Below the pieces are notes generated by a model. The model was not told where the DNA came from. It saw only the letters and a program-made list of their open reading frames with translations, and did not search any database. Made by a program: the position numbers and the translations under genes. A DNA stretch of 64,000 nt from Eudorina sp. 2006-703-Eu-15 (Eukaryota; Chlorophyta; Chlorophyceae; Chlamydomonadales; Volvocaceae): assembly GCA_003117195.1 (NCBI GenBank), contig BDSI01000085.1, positions 214,001-278,000 on the forward strand, read 5' to 3'. Positions 51,901 through 64,000 of this stretch are shown piece after piece; position 1 is the stretch's first letter, and each line of letters opens with the position of its first letter.

Positions 51901-54900
51901 GTCGTCTAATGGGAAAGACACTGGCATTCTGTCCAGAGATCGGCGGTTCGAATCCCCGTCTCCTCACCGCTGTGTGATTAGGCGGGTCTGGCGCGGTTCC
52001 AGGAGAGGCAATCCTGGCGCGCTGGTAACCTGGTGTAGTGGCCGGTATGGCTGCGTGACCCCCCCCCCCCCCGCGGGTGATGTAGGATGGGTGCGCAGTC
52101 CTTGCTTGGTAGGGGTTGATGAGACGAGGCACCTACGCGCTATCTGGGCCCGTTGGAACACCCGGTCGGGATACGGGTCCACCTTGTAACGTACGGTTAC
52201 TTAATAATTAATGTGCCGGTGGTATTGTCGCCGGTGCGATGGTTTTACACGCCCATACATGGCGGAGTATTTGTTGAAGTAAAAATAGTTGTTATCTGAG
52301 GGGTCGTTGCTGTTGAAAAAGTAGGTTGAGTGCGAGCGATTCGGGAAGAGGATGAAGAGGTCGGGGTCGGAGGGTTGGTGCTGAAATCGCCTACGACCTT
52401 GCCGTTAGTCTTGCCGACGATGAACAGGCGACCGGCCCCGTCGTCGGTCTCGCCGCCGTAGCCGGTGGGCTGCAGGCACACTGTGCCCACGCAGAGCCGC
52501 TTGACAGCAAGGGTGCCCGAGGTCTGCAATTAAACACACATGAATGAAACAAAATACGTTGTCTGGTGCATGCATATTCGGGGGTGATCGTTGTTGGACG
52601 GAAGTCGATCCCTTCGTCAAACAAAGGCTGGGTAGTGGGCGCGGGCCAACAAATAATAGCTAAATAATTTTATGCATGATTATTATATATAGTATATTTG
52701 GGGGATTTCATCATATTATGAATTCGCCATGAATGTAATGCGGGCTTACGTTTTGAGTAAGCCGGGTTAGTTAGGCGTAAGGCCTTCGGGGCCGGCAGTT
52801 GGACAGATGCTCGGCCCGCGGTCCGTGTTCTCAGGACCGCATTAATTAGCGCGTGACAAGTCTTTTCCTTATCTTGTTTTTGTTGTTCAGCACGCGCTCC
52901 CGCCCGCCCTCCCTGGGCGTCGCCCGCGTTTCGTTCTTTGCTCGTGGTTTCTCTTTTTCGGTTCCTGAGGCCTGCTACTGCGAAGCAGAGCCTTTCTAGC
53001 ACAGCATTCCTGTAACAGAAATGGCAATGGCAATGAGTCGGAGCAAGAACTAATTGGACTGCCCTTCAGTCACGGAAGTCACGGCTCGCTTACATCGGGA
53101 GGTGGGCGGGCATCCCGCAGTAGCCAGTGATCAACGACAGACGGATACACTGTAGATTGTTACGTGTAATTCAATTTATCAGGTAACTCGAGCGAGGTAA
53201 TCCATAGTGTTGCGGGCCAGAGTAATAATAGTAATAAGCATGCATCTGGCTTCAAGTACTTCAAGGTCATGAGACACACCCTCACTCGACCAGCCATGTA
53301 AATTGGTAGGTAAGTTTTGCTTCGCAAGTACGTGCGCCAGCTTTCCACACACGATACACGCTGACCCCGCCCTCGCGTCGCTGCTTGCAGGATCGCTCAT
53401 CGGAAGGAGTGCTTCGTCGGGTTTGCCAACACGTTCACTCACCGCCTGACGCATCCCCCTGCATCCCCAAGACCAAAGCCCATGCTGTGCACCTTAACGA
53501 GATCCCGCATCCGGTAGGTGACGATTGGGGCTGGGCTCGGGATCATGTGCCGGGTCACTAAACCCTAAACCCCGCCCACTTTGACCCCTTCGGTATCCCC
53601 CCTTCCTTAAGAGGTCAGGACTCGCCACACTGGCCGGACCTGCAGTCAGGCCCTGTCGGAAGTGTCGCAGACACGCCTTGGCCAGACGGGGCGATCCGCT
53701 GGGGGAGCGTAGGTGCAGCTCCACAGTTGTATGTGCGGCCTACGTCAGCGCGTCCCGTCCTTGCTTGGTCCATGGCCTCTCGTGCGAGCCGTGTTGCGGT
53801 TTAGGCTTTGCGCACTTGCACGGACCCCTGGCCCGGGGGTCCAGGGGTCCGTACCCTCCCGCAGTCTGGATTGAGGGGCTTGCTTAACTCTGACAATGCG
53901 CCCCTGGGGCCTTGGCCGCCAGCGGCTGACCCGCTCACGGATGAGCAGGGTAGTGGAGATGCCGCCTCACCGTACGGGTTGCCCACGAGTGCTGGCTTTG
54001 GCGTCGATATGGCTCCTGCTGTCGTGCCGGTCGTGCACGTTTATCAGTTGGGTCGTCAGCCTCCATTGCACTGCCTCTTGCTGAAGTGCAGGCGAGTGCA
54101 GCTGTCCCACATAACACCGAGATTCGATGAGCTAGTCATCATGGTTCGGTATGAGCTCGGCGTCCGGTCGTGCAGCGGTTACAGTTGGGAGTTGTCGAGT
54201 TCAAGTGCGCGTCCCGCTCGGCTTCCATGAACGATGCCAAACAACATTCTTTGAATAACAGGACCAAACACTTCAGATACTTATAACCAGGCGCGGAAGG
54301 ATTATTGCAGAATCTGCCAGGCCATGCCCGGCAAGCAGCAATTTATTATGTTAATGTTCTCCGCTTTCTAAGCTTATCTTATATTGGACGGCAACGTTAG
54401 AATGTGGCTGAGGCCAACACAACCATAGCATTTTTTGTGTTCTGAACAGCGACCTCTTACAAATTGGTGGCCTCACCAACTACATCATAATTTCGTTTTG
54501 TCCTGGATAGCATCCCCTGGGCTGTGGTGGCCAGCAGCGGCACGACGCGCTCGCTCTCAGGTGGTCCGCCTCGGGGTCTGCGTGCGACAGCAACTGACCC
54601 TGGCGGGCCGTGGCGATTACCCCGGGCTACCACGCAGGCAAGATTCTCCCGGGGGCGCCGCCCATGCCAGCGGGGGGCCCAGCGGGGTAAAGGGTCCCAC
54701 CGGGAGTAGGGGCATGACTCACCGCGCCACCTCCTGAGCGGATCCGCACTGCATCACGCCACCGCACCTGCCCCAGAGAACCTTGGGCTGCCATCCAAGT
54801 TCCATATGATGGGCGAGTGGCAGCGCCGCAGGGTGCCCGCCGTGGCTCTGCCGCCTCCTGCACTGCCCTACTAACCCAGCCCCCGCCACCACAGTCGTTT

Positions 54901-57900
54901 GATCGGTCCTTCGGCTTGGTGTCAGACCTAGGAGACACCAAGCCCAAGAGAAGGGTCCCGATGGGTGTGCATTGGCTACCTATGCCTACGGGTCCACACC
55001 GCCACGGTGTTCGCTGCCGCGGCATATAGCCACCCGCCGGGTTCCGTCAGCAAGGGTTACAGCTCGCCGCTGTGCAGCTTCCGGTCGAAGGGCTTTCGAT
55101 CAAGTGGGGCCGTCGCGGCAGATGGGTGGCTTCGTGCTTGCTTGCTGGGGCCTCTCCTAATTGGCGCCAACGACCCCTTCCCGAGCTTCTCTGTAATATT
55201 CAGTCGTACAGCAGCCAATCATACGAGCAGCGGGTGAAAAGCCCGTGGGGCCCCTCCTCCCTCGTTCGCGTTCCTACTGCATTGGCCGCCTCTGCCGGTC
55301 CGGCCGCAGGCGACATCAGCGGCCACCGCAGCATCGCGGGGTTCACAGCGCCGGAGCGGGGCGGGCGTGGAGGGCCGAAGGCGTGGTGGTTGCGGCGGAC
55401 CGGACCCGGGCCGCGATCGCGACCGGGCGAGGGAGGAGGACCCGGGCCGCGAGCGGTACCGGGCCGCAGTGCTGACGGAATGGAGGAATGTCCCCCATGT
55501 CCCTCGCATCCCTTGTGTCCCCCTTGTCCCTCGGGTCCCTCGGGTCCCCCGTGTCACTCGGGTCTCTCGTGGTGTCCGACAAGATCCGTGCGTGCGGCAC
55601 ATTGGTTACCGCCAGCCTCGGCGGGTCGCATGGCTATCGGCTCCGGGGACGACGTGGCAAGCTCCTCCGCAGGGCCTGCATCCCAACTCGCCCCGTTTTA
55701 GCATGTGATACTTCCCGTACGTGTCTGTCTCCTAACACGCTTTGTCCCCCTTTTCATGAGATGCTTTCGTGTGGTCTACTGCCGGCACAGGGACGTCGCC
55801 CAGTCCCCGGCAGGCGTCTCAGTCGGCGCAGAGACCTTGTCGGGGCGCCCCGGCGGGGGCCGGGGCGGGGCCCCAGCGGGGCCGCCGTAGCAGGAGGAGC
55901 AGCAGGCGGGCGCGGTAGCTCCAGCGCGCAGGGCTCACCGGACAAGGAGGAGGGAGCGGAGGGCCGGGGCACGGCCACCGGGGCGCGGACGGAGGCGGCG
56001 GCGAGCAGCTCATCAGTAAGTAAGTGTACGGATGTACGGAATAGTCGGCAACTGGGAAAATGAACGATTCTGGTAGACAGTCATCGCCTGGGGTGCCCAA
56101 CCTTGCGTACGATGGGCGGGCTGGACCCCGGCTGGTTTTGGGCTTATCAACAATATCGATCCTGGGTGAATGATGTCGCTTTCTCCCTGGGCTGGTGTGC
56201 CGCGGAACATGACTCGGCACCAACATGGTCCCGCTTGTGTCGTCACCTGTCGCGCTTCCTGTGTCTCCGCAGCCAAATCAAGAAGATGGCGGAGTGCCGG
56301 TCCGTGGACGGTTACGAGCGGCTACACAGAGTCAGTGAAGGCACGGTGAGTAGGCGGAGCTGGAGGAGGCGGAAGGGGGAGGTTGCGCGGTGCCGGTGGT
56401 GCCGCTCTTGGCCATAGGTGCCTTTGGAAAGCAAACAGTGGCGCCTCCGTCCGGGGCGGCCGCAGCCTCCCACAGCGCCCAGGCGTCGGCTACGGCCTGG
56501 TGTTGCAACTGTGGTGGCGGGCAGTGGCAGTGGCGCAGCAGTCCCAGTCGGCCTACCTGGCCGCTTCACGGGCCGGCGTCGGCACCTCCGCGGCGCCTAG
56601 CCGCCGCTGATCCGCGACCGCACTGCCTCTCCTGTGTGGCTCCACTGCGGTGTCCTCCGCATTCAAACAGGCCCCGGTGGGCCTTTCACGGATTCGGGTA
56701 CGGTCCGCGTCCCTGGTGTTCGGCGGCACGACGGCGGGCGGTGGGGCTGCCGGGTCTGCCTCGGGCGGCGAACCCGACTGGGCACGTGGACAGACCGGTC
56801 CACCCACCTGGCCCCGCTGGTGGAGCCGCTGGTGGAGCCGCCTGCTGGAGCCCGCCGAGGCCAGGGGAGGCTCAGGAGGTTAAGCAGGTTGGGTTGGATG
56901 AGGACAATGCGTGGCCGGGCTGGGGCGGCTTGGGGAGCAAGGCTATGCGTGACAGGGTTGGGGCGGGCTAGGGAGGACGGCTGTGCGTGGCCGATTTGGA
57001 GATGGCTGGGGAGGAGCCCTATGCGCGGCTGGGTAGGGGCGGGCTGGGGAGGATGGAGGCATCCCACCGAGTAGCACTTCAGAAACAGAGCTCTGAGCAC
57101 TTACCGGGAGGGAAGGAGATTCGTCATCTTTGATTCGCGTGATTGCTGCCCCGCGTGGTTGTGGACTGCTTGTCGAACATCGCTTGGCGCGCGTATGTTG
57201 CCTCCGCCATCCCACCATAAGTGCTGCTTGGGACCCGCGAAGGTGCAGGGGTCCTGGTCAGCTGGAGGGCGCAGCTTACGCGCGCTTCACTCGGCCGGAG
57301 CTGCCCGATGTGCTATGCTGCGCAGCGCCCGAAGGACGACGGGTCCTCGTCCCGATGTGGCAACAGGGAGGGCTCCGCAGCCCTCAACCACGGATCCACG
57401 CAGCTGCATCAGAGAGGCGCCCCAACGCAGCTGACAGTCCGCAACCCTCTCCAGGTCCCGTCAGCAATAGGCGCCTACGAGCTATCTGGGCCCGATGGAA
57501 CACCCGGTCCCGGTGGAAAGGCGCCGAAATTGTTGTTTACGAGCACGGATACGCGGGGGTGCGGCAGACCCGTGGGCCAGGTGCGGCGGTGGAGGCGGGA
57601 GGCCTGCGCACCTCGCCCTTGAACTGCCTGCGGGCGTGCTGGCTGAGGGGCAAGGGAGTGATGCGGCAGAGAGAGCTGGCGCTATTGTGCTGGGCGGTGT
57701 GCAGGCCTCTTTGTGGGACTCGCCTCGGCCTGTGCCGATCATCAAGGTTGTGCGGCCGCATTTTGCTAGGGTGAGTGTCAGAGCTGTGGACTGGCAGGCT
57801 GGATGGGCGTCAGTGCTCAACCGGTGGTTTTCACCACCACAAACAGCGTGGACTAGACGGGGACACGCGCTATCATCGCCGTGCACTGTTTGCACAACCC

Positions 57901-60900
57901 TTTTCCAGACCCACTTTAACCCCTTCGGTCGCTCCCTTCCAAGAGGTCAGGCCTCGCCACATTGGCCGTACCTGCAGTCAGTGTCGCAGACACCGTTTGG
58001 CCATCAGGACGCAACTCGCTCAACCCCACCCAAGGGGGCCCCTGGCGGATCTGCGCTACGGCCCCTACCTTGCACAGCCCTCTCGCCCCTTCCTACAGCG
58101 CCAGATGAGGCGGTGAGGCCAGGTAGGGAGAGGTAAAGACGGGGAGATGCGTGGGGCCGGTAGGGAGCCTGCTCCTCCCCCCCAACCCGCCCCAGTATTA
58201 CGTGCTTTGGGGGTGTGGCCTGGGGCAAAGCGGATTCCACCCGACGTCTGCGGCTATGCCTGTCGGAGCTGCACGCGGCGGTCCTGGGGTATTGAGGTCG
58301 ACGGACCTACAACGCTTTTCCTCGCACAGTCTGCGGAAGGGCGGTGCCACGGCCGCTGCTTACGCCGGCGCCAGCAAGGACGACATTCAACAGCATGGCC
58401 GCTGGCGTTCCATGCAGTGTTTTCACATGTTCGCTGTCGGCGGTGTAGGCTCGTTTCCGGGTGGTCGAAGCCATATAGCGGGAAGCGTGAGCGGGACTGG
58501 GTGAGGGGGTGTGTCGCGCCTTCCGGCGTTCCGGGTCCCGGGGAGGGACCCGAGGGGATCGGACCGCGGGACGACCTACCCTCGTGGGACTGGGCGAGCG
58601 GGAGAGGGCGCTGCGCTTTGGGCCTAGGAGGGGCGAGAACTTCCGCGTCGCGCGCAGGCTCCTTTGGAGTCTCGGACGTTTTCCCCCACATCCTGTTCAC
58701 CTTCCGGGTTGTCGCGATGGCGATTGCTGGTGGCGTGGCGTGCTGGGTAGTTTACCTTCCTGGGGAGGAGGGGAAGGCGCTGGCTACCGTAGCAGGTTAG
58801 TTCGCGCTTTTGGTAGTTGTGTAGTCGGCGTAGTGGGCTTTCAGTAGCACTGCGCAGTTATTTGACAGGTGGCCAGCTGGTGTTTGTAGAGTTGGTGAGC
58901 AGGCTTCGAACTTGTGTGTCGTGGCAGTGTAGGGGACCGCCCCTCCCTGCCCCTCTCAGTGTGGGAGGTGCGGGGTTGTACCCGCGCGGCGTCGGACGAC
59001 CAGTTAGAGTAGCCTAGTTTATTTGTAAGACGCGCGCGGAGGCGCCGCGCTGTGCTGTGTCCCGGCCCATTGTGACAATGCGGCCCAAACGTATGCAGCA
59101 TGTGACACCTCGACACAAATTCGCCCAAATGAACTCCGGATTCCACAGAAAGATTCTCTTACGACCTTGTCTGGGCATTCGAAGTTCGCGAAATGCCATT
59201 CACCTAGCGGCGGCTTGCATGCCCGACACCATCGTCGATCCCACCGCGGATGGGTGCCATGAAAGGCTCACAGCGCATATTGCACGGATGTAGCGATGCA
59301 ACTGAAATATGATACGAACATATCTTCGGTAGTCGACAGGGCTGGTAGAGCGCTTTGCAGCAATTGCAGCCACTACCTCCAGCCGAGCTTCGCAAACTTC
59401 TCGCGCAATGTGACTGAACGTCATCATAATGAGAATCAGAACTGGCTGGCCACGACCGAGGCGTCGCTCGGAACTTTTCTTCGGTTTTAGGGACCATGGA
59501 AATCGCCCAGCCAGCTGGTCCTTGTCACGATACCTTTCGCCGTCTGAGATCAGCGCCGCCTCATGCTTGTGCACAAAATCCAATGCCTGAAGCATGTACG
59601 AAGCAGCAGTAGTGAAATTGCCATATTGTACGACTTATAGGCCAGAATTCTATATAAACCGGCAATTCACCTTCTTCTCACCAAGCAGCTGTATCAGGAA
59701 CAGCTTACATGAAGCTCTCTTACAGCACCCGCGCTGAAGCTTAGGAGTCCTTTCACTGTCCCGGAAGCCCTGCTAACTCGGTCGCAGCCGAACAGCCTCA
59801 ACGTCCAAGGGGAGCTCACGATGTTTAATCGCCTGCAAGAGGCGTTTGCTGGTCGCCAGTGCTTACGGTACAGTCCAAGGTCGATGCTCCCTTGCCATGC
59901 CGGAATCGCCGTTCCTTTAGATTCTTTAGATTCTTGACTATACATTTATTATTTGTTGCTGTTGAAATGTCACAAAGAATAGTCAAGGTCAGGTTCCGGT
60001 CGACAGCGAAGTCGCAAGCGCCGTTGTAAGCCTTACGTGAGTGCTGGCTTGTGGATTACGTGCTATTGGACTGTTACTTGAAGCTCGTTTCGGTTCAATA
60101 ACGGGGCGTGACCATTGTGACAACGTGCGTCCGACCGCAACATGCTTGGCATGCCTGCTGACTGTATTGATGTTTCTGGGCGTGGAAACGGTTTGCGCAC
60201 TGATCTGGGATCACATTAACATTGCGCTTCGTAGTACCTCTTATTGTCAACCTCTTATCCCGCCGCGTTTTTCCTTCCCCGCACATACAGACCCGAGGAC
60301 CAGCTAAGCTTGCTCAACAAGAACCGTGCAAATGTGTCGAAGACCGCCGCCGAGTGCACCTTTGCCGTCACGAGATCCCGCATCCGGTAGGTGACGATAT
60401 GGCTCTGCTCCCTCGGGATCATGCGCGGGCCGTTCGTGGGGTTGAGCGGCGGTAGGGATCATGCGCGGGGCCGTTCGTGGGGTCGAGTGGCGGTAGGGAT
60501 CATGCGCGGGGCCGTTCGTGGGGTTAAGCGGCGGGAGGGATCATGCAGGGGGCCGTTCCTGGGGTTGAGCGGCGGGAGGGATCATGCGAGGGGTGATTGC
60601 GAATCGGCCCCTTGCTCATGGCACGAGGTGACTCCCTTGGTCGTTACTTCTTATTGCTTGCAGGCACGGTGGCTGCTGTTGCGGATCGATTGGCAAGGTG
60701 CGGTGGTAAGTCCGCGCCTACATGTTGGCGAGTCAGTCGCTTCGTGATCGCTTCGTTCAGCGGCGGGAGGGATCATGCGCGGGGCCGTTCGTGGGGTCGA
60801 GTGGCGGTAGGGATCATGCGCGGGGCCGTTCCTGGGGTTGAGCGGCGGGAGGGATCATGCGAGGGGTGATTGCGAATCGGCCCCTTGCTCATGGCACGAG

Positions 60901-63900
60901 GTGACTCCCTTGGTCGTTACTTCTTATTGCTTACTTGCAGGCGCGGTGGCTGCTGTTGCGGATCGATTGGCAAGGTGCGGTGGTAAGTCCGCGCCTACAT
61001 GTTGACGAGTCAGCCACTTCGTGATCGATTGGGAATCGGCCACTTGCTCATGGCACGAGCTGACTCCCTTGGTGGTTACTTCTTATTGCTTGCAGGCACG
61101 GTGGCTGCTGTTGCGGATCGATTGGCAAGGTGCGATGGTAAGTCCGCGCCTACAAGGTGATGAGTCAGCCGCTTCGTGATTGGGAATCGGCCCCTTGCTC
61201 ATGGCATGAGCTGACTCGCTTGGTGGTTACTTCTTATTGCTTGCAGGCGCGGTGGCTGCTGTTGCGGATCGATTGGCCAGGTGCGGTGGTAAGTCCGCGC
61301 CTACATGTTGACGAGTCAGCCGCTTCGTGATCGATTGGGAATCGGCCCCTTGCTCATAGCACGAGCTGACTCCCTTGGTGGTTACTTCTTATTGCTTGCA
61401 GGCACGGTGGCTGCTGTTGCGGATCGATTGGCCAGGTGCGGTGGTAAGTCCGCGCCTACATGTTGACGAGTCCGCCACTTCGTGATCGATTGGGAATCGG
61501 CCACTTGCTCATGGCACGAGCTGACTCCCTTGGTGGTTACGTCTTATTGCTTGCAGGCGCGGTGGCTGCTGTTGCGGATCGATTGGCAAGGTGCGATGGT
61601 AAGTCCGCGCCTACAAGGTGATGAGTCAGCCGCTTCGTGATTGGGAATCGGCCCCTTGCTCATGGCATGAGCTGACTCGCTTGGTGGTTACTTCTTATTG
61701 CTTGCAGGCGCGGTGGCTGCTGTTGCGGATCGATTGGCCAGGTGCGGTGGTAAGTCCGCGCCTACATGTTGACGAGTCAGCCGCTTCGTGATCGATTGGG
61801 AATCGGCCCCTTGCTCATAGCACGAGCTGACTCCCTTGGTGGTTACTTCTTATTGCTTGCAGGCACGGTGGCTGCTGTTGCGGATCGATTGGCCAGGTGC
61901 GGTGGTAAGTCCGCGCCTACATGTTGACGAGTCCGCCACTTCGTGATCGATTGGGAATCGGCCACTTGCTCATGGCACGAGCTGACTCCCTTGGTGGTTA
62001 CGTCTTATTGCTTGCAGGCGCGGTGGCTGCTGTTGCGGATCGATTGGCAAGGTGCGATGGTAAGTCCGCGCCTACAAGGTGATGAGTCAGCCGCTTCGTG
62101 ATTGGGAATCGGCCCCTTGCTCATGGCACGAGCTGACTCGCTTGGTGGTTACTTCTTATTGCTTGCAGGCGCGGTGGCTGCTGTTGCGGATCGATTGGCC
62201 AGGTGCGGTGGTAAGTCCGCGCCTACATGTTGGCGAGTCAGCCGCTTCGTGATCGATTGGGAATCGGCCCCTTGCTCATAGCACGAGCTGACTCCCTTGG
62301 TGGTTCTTATTGCTTGCAGGCACGGTGGCTGCTGTTGCGGATCGATTGGCCAGGTGCGGTGGTAAGTCCGCGCCTACATGTTGGCGAGTCAGCCGCTTCG
62401 TGATCGCTTCGTTCAGCGGCGGGAGGGATCATGCGCGGGGCCGTTCGTGGGGTCGAGTGGCGGTAGGGATCATGCGCGGGGCCGTTCCTGGGGTTGAGCG
62501 GCGGGAGGGATCATGCGAGGGGTGATTGCGAATCGGCCCCTTGCTCATGGCACGAGGTGACTCCCTTGGTCGTTACTTCTTATTGCTTACTTGCAGGCGC
62601 GGTGGCTGCTGTTGCGGATCGATTGGCCAGGTGCGGTGGTAAGTCCGCGCCTACATGTTGACGAGTCAGCCACTTCGTGATCGATTGGGAATCGGCCACT
62701 TGCTCATGGCACGAGCTGACTCCCTTGGTGGTTACTTCTTATTGCTTGCAGGCACGGTGGCTGCTGTTGCGGATCGATTGGCCAGGTGCGGTGGTAAGTC
62801 CGCGCCTACATGTTGACGAGTCAGCCGCTTCGTGATCGATTGGGAATCGGCCCCTTGCTCATGGCACGAGGTGACTCCCTTGGTCGTTACTTCTTATTGC
62901 TTGCAGGCACGGTGGCTGCTGTTGCGGATCGATTGGCCAGGTGCGGTGGTAAGTCCGCGCCTACATGTTGACGAGTCAGCCGCTTCGTGATCGATTGGGA
63001 ATCGGCCCCTTGCTCATAGCACGAGCTGACTCCCTTGGTGTTTACTTCTTATTGCTTACTTGCAGGCGCGGTGGCTGCTGTTGCGGATCGATTGGCAAGG
63101 TGCGGTGGTAAGTCCGCGCCTACATGTTGACGAGTCAGCCACTTCGTGATCGATTGGGAATCGGCCCCTTGCTCATAGCACGAGCTGACTCCCTTGGTGG
63201 TTACTTCTTATTGCTTGCAGGCACGGTGGCTGCTGTTGCGGATCGATTGGCAAGGTGCGATGGTAAGTCCGCGCCTACAAGGTGATGAGTCAGCCGCTTC
63301 GTGATTGGGAATCGGCCCCTTGCTCATGGCATGAGCTGACTCGCTTGGTGGTTACTTCTTATTGCTTGCAGGCGCGGTGGCTGCTGTTGCGGATCGATTG
63401 GCCAGGTGCGGTGGTAAGTCCGCGCCTACATGTTGACGAGTCAGCCGCTTCGTGATCGATTGGGAATCGGCCCCTTGCTCATAGCACGAGCTGACTCCCT
63501 TGGTGGTTACTTCTTATTGCTTGCAGGCACGGTGGCTGCTGTTGCGGATCGATTGGCCAGGTGCGGTGGTAAGTCCGCGCCTACATGTTGACGAGTCCGC
63601 CACTTCGTGATCGATTGGGAATCGGCCACTTGCTCATGGCACGAGCTGACTCCCTTGGTGGTTACGTCTTATTGCTTGCAGGCGCGGTGGCTGCTGTTGC
63701 GGATCGATTGGCAAGGTGCGATGGTAAGTCCGCGCCTACAAGGTGATGAGTCAGCCGCTTCGTGATTGGGAATCGGCCCCTTGCTCATGGCACGAGCTGA
63801 CTCGCTTGGTGGTTACTTCTTATTGCTTGCAGGCGCGGTGGCTGCTGTTGCGGATCGATTGGCCAGGTGCGGTGGTAAGTCCGCGCCTACATGTTGGCGA

Positions 63901-64000
63901 GTCAGCCGCTTCGTGATCGATTGGGAATCGGCCCCTTGCTCATAGCACGAGCTGACTCCCTTGGTGGTTCTTATTGCTTGCAGGCACGGTGGCTGCTGTT

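Overview
The window looks like nuclear DNA of a volvocine (chlamydomonadalean) green alga. The evidence is GC-rich coding sequence with strong GC3, many short GT-AG exons, Ala/Gly/Gln/Ser-rich insertions inside conserved domains, TGTAA poly(A) signals, abundant simple repeats, tRNA-derived SINEs, and a PAS-linked class III nucleotide cyclase of the type common in these algae. The genus cannot be fixed from the sequence alone. All gene models below were spliced by eye. I accepted an exon when its splice sites, frame, GC3 and family resemblance agreed, and checked that exon phases match across junctions.

Layout. 1-1935: no gene, a CCTCCR microsatellite. 1936-13365 (minus): a 15-exon gene of about 1173 codons joining a CRM-type RNA-binding domain to a dienelactone-hydrolase-like fold that has lost its nucleophile and His; one intron is a 1.5 kb G-quadruplex-prone repeat. 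13366-13706: short divergent promoter. 13707-15862 (plus): cyclin-Q-like cyclin. 17055-24691 (plus): secreted carbohydrate-binding protein(s) with CBM14 modules, then LysM and a double-psi beta-barrel; the introns hold a SINE with target-site duplication, a hammerhead ribozyme, a second tRNA-like insertion and paired perfect hairpins. 26417-32173 (minus): six-exon threonine/serine dehydratase-family PLP enzyme. 34116-45820 (plus): a 13-exon PAS-PAS guanylyl cyclase of about 2422 residues whose PAS domains are split by very long low-complexity insertions. 46-53 kb: gene-poor, minisatellites, a few unrecognised minus-strand exons and a SINE. 53.5-59 kb: degenerate mobile-element DNA with a broken tyrosine recombinase. 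59.8-64 kb: two plausible exons running into a tandem array of 42-nt units, each bounded by consensus splice sites and arranged in a 1.66 kb higher-order repeat that continues past the window.

The genes do not form an obvious pathway. The two divergent pairs (CRM-hydrolase/cyclin and dehydratase/cyclase) may share promoter regions. The most unusual items are the mini-exon array, the hammerhead ribozyme, the CRM-pseudohydrolase fusion, the split-PAS cyclase and a recurrent 12-bp palindrome, GACCCRYGGGTC, found eight times, mostly inside exons.
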